From Sterolibacterium sp964500605 (lineage in GTDB: Bacteria > Pseudomonadota > Gammaproteobacteria > Burkholderiales > Rhodocyclaceae), in contig CAZCOS010000059.1 of assembly GCA_964500605.1 (NCBI GenBank), positions 1 to 13,810 on the forward strand: a DNA stretch of 13,810 nt, in the 5' to 3' direction. The notes beneath the pieces are model-generated. The model was not told where the DNA came from and made no database searches. It saw nothing but the letters and a program-made list of their open reading frames with translations. The position numbers were made by a program, and so were the translations under genes. Below are positions 1 through 6,484 of the stretch, piece by piece (positions within the stretch are counted from its first letter, which is position 1; the number at the start of each line of letters is the position of its first letter).

Positions 1-701
1 AGAACGACACCGTCGTCACCGACGAAATCAAGTTCGGCGACAACGACACGCTGGGCGCGCTGGTCGCCAACCTTGTCGAAGCCAGCGCGCTGCTGATCCT
101 GACCGACCAGCAGGGCTTGTACAGTGCCGACCCACGCAAAGACCCCGATGCCCGCCTGATTTCCGAAGGACGTGCCGAGGATGCTGCTTTTGAATCCATG
201 GCCGGCGGCGCAGGCAGCGGCATCAGCAAGGGCGGCATGATCACGAAGGTACGCGCTGCCCAGCGCGCCGCCCGTAGTGGTGCGGATACACTGATCGCCA
301 GCGGCCGGGAAACGGATGTCCTGCTGCGACTGACACGCGGAGAAACGCTGGGGACACTTCTTTACGCAACGGCCTCCCCGCTTGCCGCACGCAAGCAATG
401 GATCGCCGATCACCTCCAGCTAGCCGGCATCTTGCAACTGGATGAAGGGGCCGCTCTCGCCCTAAAGGAAGGCAAAAGCCTGTTGCCTATTGGCGTCGTC
501 TCCGTCAGTGGCGATTTTGAACGGGGAGCTGTGGTTGCCTGCAAAACGGAAGAAGGCAAGGAAATCGCCCGTGGCCTCGTGAACTACTCAAGCTCGGAAA
601 CACGCCGCATCGCCCGACACGCCACAACCGAAATCGAAGCACTCCTGGGTTATCTCGATGAAACAGAACTGATACACAGGGACAACATGGTGCTTCTCTA
701 A
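1..701 (+). CDS. proB: Glutamate 5-kinase (ProB), C-terminal part, 5' end outside window
   Basis: Glutamate 5-kinase phosphorylates L-glutamate to gamma-glutamyl phosphate, the first step of proline synthesis, in the cytoplasm. The reading frame is open from base 3 and about 232 residues are present. Compared with E. coli ProB (367 aa), roughly the first 140 residues lie upstream of the window. The visible part begins in the amino-acid kinase domain (NDTVVTDEIKFGDNDTLGAL, with the FGDND glutamate-binding segment), continues through LTDQQGLYSADPR and the glycine-rich SKGGMITK segment, and ends with a PUA domain (about the last 80 residues, including GYLDETELIHRDNMV). The stop is TAA at 699-701. 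The feature is partial because it is cut by the window edge; there is no sign of damage. In many betaproteobacteria proB follows obgE, which would be just upstream. Family assignment is very secure. Confidence 0.96.
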   Translation, partial: NDTVVTDEIKFGDNDTLGALVANLVEASALLILTDQQGLYSADPRKDPDARLISEGRAEDAAFESMAGGAGSGISKGGMITKVRAAQRAARSGADTLIASGRETDVLLRLTRGETLGTLLYATASPLAARKQWIADHLQLAGILQLDEGAALALKEGKSLLPIGVVSVSGDFERGAVVACKTEEGKEIARGLVNYSSSETRRIARHATTEIEALLGYLDETELIHRDNMVLL

Positions 702-723
702 AAAAGCAGGTTCATTAAACGAA

Positions 724-742
724 GATGAGGTGACACCACATC
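724..742. repeat. Imperfect inverted repeat downstream of proB
   Basis: GATGAGGTG at 724-732 faces CACCACATC at 734-742. Folded, it gives four pairs, one A-A mismatch, three pairs and a 3-base loop. There is no T-run directly after it, so it is not a convincing intrinsic terminator. It could be a weak transcript-end hairpin for proB or a protein-binding site. I see nothing else that explains it. Confidence 0.25.
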
Positions 743-780
743 AAGACCCACCAGGATGCACGCCGGTGCGGCAGTTTTCA

Positions 781-809
781 TTGCTTTAGTTAGAAGCTGT
801 TGATATATT
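781..809 (+). promoter_or_regulatory. Candidate sigma-70 promoter of the porin cassette
   Basis: TTGCTT at 781-786 and TATATT at 804-809 are separated by exactly 17 bases. The -10 box matches TATAAT at five of six positions, and the -35 box matches TTGACA at its first three. A start about 7 bases downstream (near 816) would give a leader of about 90 bases before the porin ATG at 907. The site lies in the only sizeable gap between proB and the porin, where a new transcription unit is expected. This is pattern-based only. Confidence 0.45.
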
Positions 810-856
810 CCGGCGTCGGAACGTCTTGAATGATAAGAGCATTGAGCAGTCAGTTC

Positions 857-879
857 GCCCGTCTGTTCGCTTAACGGGC
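857..879 (+). promoter_or_regulatory. Hairpin in the porin mRNA leader
   Basis: GCCCGT at 857-862 and ACGGGC at 874-879 form a perfect 6-bp stem with an 11-base loop. GTTCGC occurs twice (853-858 and 865-870), once overlapping the stem and once in the loop. The hairpin ends 11 bases before the Shine-Dalgarno sequence at 891-898, so it could influence porin translation or be a target for a small RNA, but no such role is shown by the sequence alone. Confidence 0.35.
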
Positions 880-890
880 AAGACAGGGCA

Positions 891-898
891 GGGAGGAG
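891..898 (+). promoter_or_regulatory. Strong ribosome binding site deciding the porin start
   Basis: GGGAGGAG lies 8 bases before the ATG at 907. The same frame is open back to a TTG at 826, but only the ATG at 907 has a good ribosome site and places the signal peptide at the N-terminus. Confidence 0.8.
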
Positions 899-906
899 AA
901 AACAGA

Positions 907-2304
907 ATGAAGCAAAAACCGCTGACATCAATCCTGAAATGCGTCCTTTGGTCTGCGGGCATCCTGACCGCCGGAACAATCCAGGCCGCCACTCCCGATC
1001 CGGATTCGAACACGGCTAGTTCAGATTTCCGCATCAGTGGCTTCGGAACGCTGGGAGTCGTCCATAGCAATAGCGATCAGGCCGACTTTTCCAGTAGCGT
1101 TCTGCAACCCAACGGGGCGGGCAAGAGCAAGTCGACGAGCTTCGGTGTCGATACCAAGGCTGGCGTCCAGGCCACAACCCGAATCGGCAAAGACATGACG
1201 GCCACGGTTCAGGTCGTAGCAGACCATCGTGCCGACAACACTTATTCTCCCCGATTTGAATGGGCCAATCTCAAGTATCAGATCGCCCAGGAAACCTACG
1301 TTCGCGCAGGCCGTGTCGTAGCTCCCGTTTTCATGGTTTCCGACTATCGTAATGTCGGCTATGCCCAGACGGCAGTTCGCATGCCGATTGACGTTTATTT
1401 CGTCAATCCCATCACTCACATCGATGGCTTCGAATTTGGAACCCGCTTCGATGTGGGCGGGGGGCACTTGGCTGTCCAGCTTTCGGGGGGGCGTCAAAAA
1501 GAAAGCACGGCCAAACCCGTTCCGGGTGGCATCGCCATCACCCAGCCTCATGGCTTTGCGAAAATGGGAAATCTGACCTATGAATATGGTCCATCCACTT
1601 TCCGCTTTGGCCTAGCCAAGAGCCGTAACGATGCGAAAGGTGAGTTCCTGGATCAGGTGGATCAACTTTTTGCCCCTCAGGCTGCGCTGGGTGGTCGTTC
1701 TGTAGGGGCACTCCTGGGGCATCCTGAAAACACGATTGCCGACCGTCATGCCATTAAGGTAACCCTTCTCAACCTGGGCTACGCCTACGATGCCGGGAGC
1801 TGGCTGGCCCAGACGGAATACGTCAGCTCCAAAGGGGGCGGCAATATGTACCTTGACCTGGATGCTTGGTATGTCCTGGGGGGCTACCGTCTGGGGCAAT
1901 TCACCCCCTACGCATCCTTCAGCGAAGTCAAATCTGAAGTTTCACAAGGGGTGTTGCGCCAACCCAGAGCCGCCGTCCCTGCGAGTTTGGCAGCCGTTTT
2001 GCCCGCAGACATGCTGGCACAGCTGAACCAGGCTGCATGGGGAATCAACGCCACGGATGCTTCTCTGGGACTAGGCCATCGTCAGCGCACCGTTACGCTT
2101 GGCGTGCGTTACGATTTCTACAAGAATCTTGCACTGAAGTTCCAGTATGATCGAATCCGAAAACCCGGTAGCTTGGCTGCACCGAACTCGGGTTTCTTCG
2201 TCGTTCCTTTTGACTCCACGGTTGGTGGATCATTGTTGCCAACCTTCAACAGATCAGGCAGCACGGTGAATCTGCTGACCTTGGCGCTTGATTTCGTATT
2301 CTGA
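907..2304 (+). CDS. Outer-membrane beta-barrel porin
   Basis: A 465-residue protein predicted to form an outer-membrane channel for small solutes. Residues 1-27 are a Sec signal peptide: basic start MKQK, hydrophobic core, and a likely cut after IQA. There is no lipobox at Cys12. The mature part opens with FRISGFGTLGVVHSN, a first strand typical of proteobacterial porins, continues with alternating polar/hydrophobic strands rich in Gly and aromatic residues, and ends in LTLALDFVF; the final Phe is the classic outer-membrane barrel-assembly signal. The start at 907 is chosen for its ribosome site and signal peptide. It is the first gene of a cassette with the small PBP-like protein (24 bases downstream) and a chemoreceptor, so its solute may be the one they sense. 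It contains G6 (1459-1464) and G7 (1485-1491) tracts. Substrate specificity cannot be read from the sequence, and I assign no gene symbol. Confidence 0.85.
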   Translation: MKQKPLTSILKCVLWSAGILTAGTIQAATPDPDSNTASSDFRISGFGTLGVVHSNSDQADFSSSVLQPNGAGKSKSTSFGVDTKAGVQATTRIGKDMTATVQVVADHRADNTYSPRFEWANLKYQIAQETYVRAGRVVAPVFMVSDYRNVGYAQTAVRMPIDVYFVNPITHIDGFEFGTRFDVGGGHLAVQLSGGRQKESTAKPVPGGIAITQPHGFAKMGNLTYEYGPSTFRFGLAKSRNDAKGEFLDQVDQLFAPQAALGGRSVGALLGHPENTIADRHAIKVTLLNLGYAYDAGSWLAQTEYVSSKGGGNMYLDLDAWYVLGGYRLGQFTPYASFSEVKSEVSQGVLRQPRAAVPASLAAVLPADMLAQLNQAAWGINATDASLGLGHRQRTVTLGVRYDFYKNLALKFQYDRIRKPGSLAAPNSGFFVVPFDSTVGGSLLPTFNRSGSTVNLLTLALDFVF

Positions 2305-2313
2305 CCGCGGTAC

Positions 2314-2320
2314 AGAGGAG
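2314..2320 (+). promoter_or_regulatory. Ribosome binding site deciding the start of the PBP-like gene
   Basis: AGAGGAG lies 8 bases before the ATG at 2329. An in-frame TTG at 2323 is only 2 bases from this element, too close to be used, so ATG 2329 is preferred. Confidence 0.7.
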
Positions 2321-2328
2321 TTTTGGAG

Positions 2329-2742
2329 ATGAATACCCAGAAAATCACCCGAAACCTAGCCATGACTGGCGTACTGATCCTGTTCGCCGCGCCCGTCCTT
2401 GCGCAATCTGTTGCGGTTATCGTCAATCCGAAGAATGCTGCAAACCTGACTGCCGAGCAGGTTTCCGGGATATTTCTCGGGAAATCCAATGAACTCGTCG
2501 GTGTCGATTTATCGGATGGCAACCCTGTCCGTGATGCCTTCTACCATAAGGTCACCGGCAAGGACGGCGCGCAGTTGAAAGCCTATTGGGCCAAGCTGGT
2601 CTTTACCGGCAAAGCACAGCCCTTGAAAGAATTTTCAACGGATGCAGAAGTAAAAAAATTCATCGCTTCGAATCCGACGGGCATCGGTTATATCGACAAA
2701 TCAGCCGTCGATAGTTCGGTCAAAGTGATTCTGACGCCTTGA
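2329..2742 (+). CDS. Small secreted PstS-like (phosphate-binding-protein superfamily) protein
   Basis: A 137-residue protein with a signal peptide (residues 1-25, likely cut after VLA), leaving about 112 mature residues in the periplasm. The mature sequence has the hallmarks of the PBP-like family related to PstS: VIVNPKNAANLTAEQVSGIF followed by LGK, then RDAFYHKVTGKD, YWAKLVFTGK, and near the end NPTGIGYIDKSAV. A full PstS is about 320-350 residues with two lobes. This protein is barely one lobe and lacks the SGT-type phosphate-binding loop I would expect in a true PstS. No ABC permease or ATPase for phosphate is adjacent, so uptake by an ABC importer is unlikely from context. It sits between a porin and a chemoreceptor, which suggests a periplasmic ligand-presenting role (inference). 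Such proteins are usually auto-annotated as phosphate ABC transporter substrate-binding proteins, which probably overstates function. Confidence 0.8.
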   Translation: MNTQKITRNLAMTGVLILFAAPVLAQSVAVIVNPKNAANLTAEQVSGIFLGKSNELVGVDLSDGNPVRDAFYHKVTGKDGAQLKAYWAKLVFTGKAQPLKEFSTDAEVKKFIASNPTGIGYIDKSAVDSSVKVILTP

Positions 2743-2764
2743 GTGACCCTGTAGGGATTCACTC
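2741..2764 (+). promoter_or_regulatory. Intercistronic hairpin between the PBP-like gene and the chemoreceptor gene
   Basis: GAGTGACCC (2741-2749) pairs with GGG at 2754-2756 and TCACTC at 2759-2764, with a TGTA loop and a 2-base bulge, giving nine base pairs. It begins inside the stop codon of the PBP-like gene. No T-run follows, so full termination is unlikely; partial attenuation or 3'-end protection that keeps the upstream secreted proteins in excess over the receptor is plausible. Confidence 0.45.
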
Positions 2765-2791
2765 TGACGTAACACTCCGGAGGTTTTCAAC

Positions 2792-4390
2792 ATGTCAATT
2801 GGCAAACGCCTGACTATCCTGGTTGCAGTGACCCTGCTCGGCCTGATCGGTTCCGGGTTTTATGGTGTCATGCAACTGAAAGGATTGAAAAGCCACTTTG
2901 AGGAAGTCAACGAACGCTCGGTTCCCTCGCTGATCGCGATGAGCCGCGTCAGTGACCAATTCAAGGAAACGCGCGCCCTGTTGCTGGCAGTGCTTATGGA
3001 AGAAGATGCCGATTTACGCAAGGCATTCTCACAAAAAGTCACCAACACCCAGACCGAACTAAAAGCGGCCATTGCCACCTTCAGCCAGATCCCCGGCGCG
3101 GAACAAGACACCAAACTCCTGACGCCCATCGCCGAAAAATATGGGCATGCCATCGTAGAAGTATTGAACGTTGCAGACAAAAAAGACCTGGCTCAACTGG
3201 CCCTCTATACCAAAGTCATTCCGGCCGAAAAGGAACTTTCTGAGTTCCTCGACAAATCACAACAACGACTGATCGACAATCAGAAATTTCTGCGCGAACA
3301 AGTCGCCAGCAATAGCTCCCGCTCCATTTCCGTCTACGGCATCGTGATCGTCGTTTCCGCCATCATCGTGGCACTGATGGGCATCATGCTGCACCGTTCT
3401 GTCATGGGCCCGCTCAACGAGATGACCCGGACCATGAAAAACGTGGCGACAAATCTGGATTTTCGTCAGCGCGCGAAAGTCAAGTCGCAGGATGAAGTTG
3501 GTGTCGCTGTCATGGCTTTCAACAGCCTGCTCGATACCGTGCAAGCCAGTCTTCGCGAAATTGCAGGCTCCATGGCCACCCTTAGCGATGCAACCAGCGG
3601 CCTGAATCGTGCTACGCGCGAAATCCAGAGTATTTCCGAAAAAACCAGTGAATCTTCCTCCACCGTTTCCTCCACCGTGCAGCAGGTGACCGTCAGCATC
3701 AATCACGTCGCCTCACAAACCGAACAGGCCGAAACCCTCTCTCGCGAATCCGGACACCAGGCTTCAGCAGGGGGCGAGGTCATCCAGAACACCATCGAAC
3801 AGATCCGTTCCATCGCCGACACCGTTCATTCCGCGGCCGAAGGCATCAACGAGCTGCGTAGCCAGATTGCCAGCATTTCCTCTGTGGTTGGCGTCATTCG
3901 CGAAGTGGCCGACCAGACCAACCTGCTGGCCCTGAATGCTGCCATTGAAGCCGCACGTGCAGGAGAACAGGGGCGCGGCTTCGCCGTTGTTGCAGACGAA
4001 GTCCGGAAGCTGGCCGAACGCACGGCGGTTTCGACACAAGAAATTTCCAGTTTGATCCAATCGATCCAACAATCCGCCTCTTCCGCAGTCACCACCATGC
4101 AAATCGTAGTCGAGCGCGTCGAAGACGGCGTGGGCCGCGCAAGCACCGCAATCAACGCGCTCTCCGGCATCCGCGAAAGCTCTGACAAGGTTGTCTTCAC
4201 TGTCTCTGAAATTGCCGCAGCCATTCGCGAACAAAGCTCGGCCACAACCTACATTTCCGAGCAATTCCAGCGTATCGCCAACATTTCCGAAGAAGCCCGC
4301 AGAACAGTTTCCGACACAACACACAGCACGCAAGCCCTGGAACAATTGGCCATTCGTGTCAATGATGCTGTCAAGCGGTATCAGATATGA
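2792..4390 (+). CDS. Methyl-accepting chemotaxis protein (transmembrane chemoreceptor)
   Basis: A 532-residue inner-membrane receptor expected to control CheA/CheW and so steer motility. TM1 is residues 7-29. The periplasmic sensor, about 30-178, is helical and looks like a four-helix-bundle (4HB_MCP) domain. TM2 is about 179-201. HAMP is about 202-255 (Pro207 in MGPLNEM, and DEVG at 234-237). The rest is the long signalling hairpin, with the conserved tip ADQTNLLALNAAIEAARAGE ending at Glu392, then GRGFAVVADEVRKLAERT. About 140 residues lie on each side of the tip, which suggests the 40-heptad rather than the 36-heptad class (my estimate). The protein ends in DAVKRYQI, without a CheR-docking NWETF-type pentapeptide. 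GGAGG at 2779-2783 sits 8 bases before the ATG. No che genes are in the window. The adjacent mini-PBP is the obvious candidate for delivering a ligand. Confidence 0.93.
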   Translation: MSIGKRLTILVAVTLLGLIGSGFYGVMQLKGLKSHFEEVNERSVPSLIAMSRVSDQFKETRALLLAVLMEEDADLRKAFSQKVTNTQTELKAAIATFSQIPGAEQDTKLLTPIAEKYGHAIVEVLNVADKKDLAQLALYTKVIPAEKELSEFLDKSQQRLIDNQKFLREQVASNSSRSISVYGIVIVVSAIIVALMGIMLHRSVMGPLNEMTRTMKNVATNLDFRQRAKVKSQDEVGVAVMAFNSLLDTVQASLREIAGSMATLSDATSGLNRATREIQSISEKTSESSSTVSSTVQQVTVSINHVASQTEQAETLSRESGHQASAGGEVIQNTIEQIRSIADTVHSAAEGINELRSQIASISSVVGVIREVADQTNLLALNAAIEAARAGEQGRGFAVVADEVRKLAERTAVSTQEISSLIQSIQQSASSAVTTMQIVVERVEDGVGRASTAINALSGIRESSDKVVFTVSEIAAAIREQSSATTYISEQFQRIANISEEARRTVSDTTHSTQALEQLAIRVNDAVKRYQI

Positions 4391-4507
4391 TGCTCCTGAG
4401 TCGCTAGTCCCAAAAAATACTCTTCTCTATTTCCTCTTCCCTTTCGTCCAACCCATGCAAGACCTTGGTTCAAACCCCGCGTCTGGCATAGATCAACATC
4501 CCTGATT

Positions 4508-5701
4508 ATGACAAGTTCAAAAACATCAACCATCGCGGGTCGCCTGTTGGTCGGGCTTATTGTCGTAGCAGCAGGTGCGGGAGGATGGTGGTGGCTTTCA
4601 CGCCCCAAGCCGGTTTCAGTCGTTTTCACCGAAGTTGGTCTAGGCAAGGTCGAATCCTCGATCGCCAACACACGCGCCGGAACGGTTGAATCCTGTCAGC
4701 GCACCAAACTTTCCACCCTGATGGGAGGCCGAATCGAAGCCCTTCCTGTCAAGGAAGGCGACCGGGTCCAGAAAGGGCAGCTTCTGATGAAGCTGTGGAA
4801 TGACGATCAGCTGGCGCAAAATGCCCTGGCTCGTGCCCAGGTTGATACCGCACGACAAGGAATCACCGAGGCCTGTACTGTTGCGGCCAACGCTGAACGC
4901 GAAGCCCAGCGGCTTGATCTCCTCCACGCCCAGAACTACGTCTCTGCATCCCGAAAGGATGCTGCTCATGCCGAAGCGGAAGCGCGCCGTGCCACCTGCG
5001 ACGCAGCCAAGGCCCGCGTCGCACAGGCGCAAGCCCAGGTCAACGTCACCCGGGTCGAACAAGGACGAACCTCACTCTACGCCCCCTTCAACGGCACGGT
5101 TGCGAAAATCACCGGCGAAATTGGCGAATACTCGACTCCCTCCCCTCCGGGCATCATGACCCCTCCGGCCATCGATCTCTTTGACGAATCCTGCCTCTAC
5201 ATCAAAGCCCCGATGGATGAAGTCGATGCCCCCAAGATTCACGAAGGCCAACCGGTTCGCATCAGCCTTGATGCCCTGCCGAAAAAGAGCTTCCCCGGGC
5301 ACATCAAGCGTGTTGCCCCCTATGTGTTGGCCATTGAAAAACAATCGCGAACCGTCGATATCGAGGCTGTGTTCGACGATCCGTCCAGCATTGAACACTT
5401 GCTGGTGGGCTTCACGGCCAACGTCGAAATCATTCTCTCTGCGCGTGAGAAAGCCGTTCGCGTCCCCACTTCCGCTTTGCTGGAGGGTGGAAAAGTACTG
5501 GTTGCCGGAGCCAATGGCACCCTGGAAGAACGCCAGCTCAAAACAGGTCTATCCAACTGGGAATATACGGAAGTCCTCGAAGGTCTGGCCGCAGGAGATC
5601 GGGTCGTGACCTCGCTCGAACGGGAGGGTGTCAAAGCGGGGGCACACTTTGTGGCCGATGAGTCAATGGCGGCCACCACTTCGCCTTCCGCAACGAAATA
5701 A
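4508..5701 (+). CDS. Periplasmic adaptor subunit (HlyD/MacA-like membrane fusion protein)
   Basis: A 397-residue adaptor that would link an inner-membrane exporter to an outer-membrane channel. Residues 12-31 form one N-terminal membrane anchor (GRLLVGLIVVAAGAGGWWWL), with no lipobox. A split lipoyl/biotinyl-like domain follows (GGRIEALPVKEGDRVQKGQL at 73-92 and LYAPFNGTVAKITGEIGEY around 190-208) flanking an alpha-helical hairpin at about 98-185. Then come beta-barrel (DALPKKSFPGHIKRVAPYV) and membrane-proximal (TGLSNWEYTEVLEGLAAGDR) domains. Four cysteines, Cys63, Cys123, Cys164 and Cys229, are all predicted to be periplasmic; Cys123 and Cys164 lie on opposite arms of the hairpin. From memory, this adaptor subfamily often has Cys at these places. 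No clear Shine-Dalgarno precedes the ATG. The ATPase and permease genes follow, so this is the adaptor of a MacAB-like rather than an RND pump; the cargo is unknown. Confidence 0.9.
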   Translation: MTSSKTSTIAGRLLVGLIVVAAGAGGWWWLSRPKPVSVVFTEVGLGKVESSIANTRAGTVESCQRTKLSTLMGGRIEALPVKEGDRVQKGQLLMKLWNDDQLAQNALARAQVDTARQGITEACTVAANAEREAQRLDLLHAQNYVSASRKDAAHAEAEARRATCDAAKARVAQAQAQVNVTRVEQGRTSLYAPFNGTVAKITGEIGEYSTPSPPGIMTPPAIDLFDESCLYIKAPMDEVDAPKIHEGQPVRISLDALPKKSFPGHIKRVAPYVLAIEKQSRTVDIEAVFDDPSSIEHLLVGFTANVEIILSAREKAVRVPTSALLEGGKVLVAGANGTLEERQLKTGLSNWEYTEVLEGLAAGDRVVTSLEREGVKAGAHFVADESMAATTSPSATK

Positions 5702-5752
5702 TCCAGACACGACCTTGCCACCGACCGACGTCCCGTCCCGAGTGATCGCCCC

Positions 5753-6481
5753 ATGACCGCACCCCTGATCGAGCTGACAGGCATCGAGCGCGTTTTCTAT
5801 CTCGGCGATAGCCGGGTCAACGCCCTGCACGAGCTGAACGTCAGCATCCAGACCGGCGAATATGTCGCAGTAATGGGCCCTTCCGGCTCCGGGAAATCCA
5901 CCCTGCTCAATCTCCTGGGCTTGCTCGACCGTCCGGATGCCGGAACTTACCGCCTCGAAGGGCGCGATGTCACCACACTTTCGGCCGAAGAGCAGGCGCG
6001 CGTTCGCAGCGAACGGATTGGCTTCGTCTTCCAGAGCTTTCATCTCGTCCCACGACTGACAGCCGCAGAAAATATCGCGCTGCCGATGACATTGGCAGGT
6101 ATTTCACCCCGAGAGCGCGCCCTCCGCGTGGAAAAGGCACTCAAGGAATACGGACTCGAAAAGCGGGCTCATCACCGTCCTAATGAACTCTCCGGCGGCC
6201 AGCGACAGCGGGTGGCCATTGCCCGCGCACTCGTCATGAAACCCGCCATGATTCTGGCGGACGAACCCACCGGCAATCTCGACCGTGCCACCGGCGAAGA
6301 GGTCATGCGGCTACTCGAAGAGCTCAACAGCCAGGGGGTTACCCTGATCGTCGTGACACACGACCTCGTCCTCGGTAACCGTGCTCACCGTCAGCTCCGC
6401 ATGGAAGACGGACGACTGAAGCTGGATAGTGCAGCAAACCGCGCCGCAGAAGCAGAATCGGCCATTGCCATTCCTGCCTGA
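5753..6481 (+). CDS. ABC transporter ATPase, MacB/LolD type
   Basis: A 242-residue cytoplasmic ATPase that drives the adjacent permeases. All nucleotide-binding motifs are intact: Walker A GPSGSGKST (42-50), Q-loop Gln94 in FVFQSFHL, signature LSGGQ (146-150), Walker B MILADE (166-171) followed by PTGNLD, and switch His203 in VTHD. The FVFQSFHLVPRLTAAENI and ADEPTGNLD pattern is characteristic of the MacB/LolD/FtsE branch of mechanotransmission-type ABC systems, where ATP hydrolysis moves periplasmic domains rather than translocating substrate through the membrane. It starts 51 bases after the adaptor stop and ends 3 bases before the first permease, so the four genes form one operon. In E. 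coli MacB the ATPase is fused to the permease; here it is a separate protein. It ends with an Ala/Glu-rich tail (229-242) of no recognised function. Confidence 0.95.
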   Translation: MTAPLIELTGIERVFYLGDSRVNALHELNVSIQTGEYVAVMGPSGSGKSTLLNLLGLLDRPDAGTYRLEGRDVTTLSAEEQARVRSERIGFVFQSFHLVPRLTAAENIALPMTLAGISPRERALRVEKALKEYGLEKRAHHRPNELSGGQRQRVAIARALVMKPAMILADEPTGNLDRATGEEVMRLLEELNSQGVTLIVVTHDLVLGNRAHRQLRMEDGRLKLDSAANRAAEAESAIAIPA

Positions 6482-6484
6482 CCC

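Noticed and set aside
758..778. Small hairpin GCAC-GCCG-GTGC followed by TTTT after proB
   Set aside because: Only four base pairs and five bases before the T4 run; too weak to call a terminator.
826..906. TTG-initiated N-terminal extension of the porin
   Set aside because: It would bury the signal peptide 27 residues inside the protein; the strong Shine-Dalgarno points to ATG 907.
3764..4345. 193-codon open frame on the minus strand
   Set aside because: It mirrors the MCP signalling hairpin; its Gly/Asp/Cys-rich translation is what the complement of a coiled-coil coding region gives.
4461..4493. tRNA-like T-arm (GGTTCAAACCC) and a possible promoter before the adaptor gene
   Set aside because: The T-stem would have two mismatches and no acceptor or anticodon arm can be found. 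As a promoter, TTGGTT with a 17-base spacer ends in ATAGAT, which matches the -10 consensus poorly. A promoter here is likely by position, but I cannot point to it.
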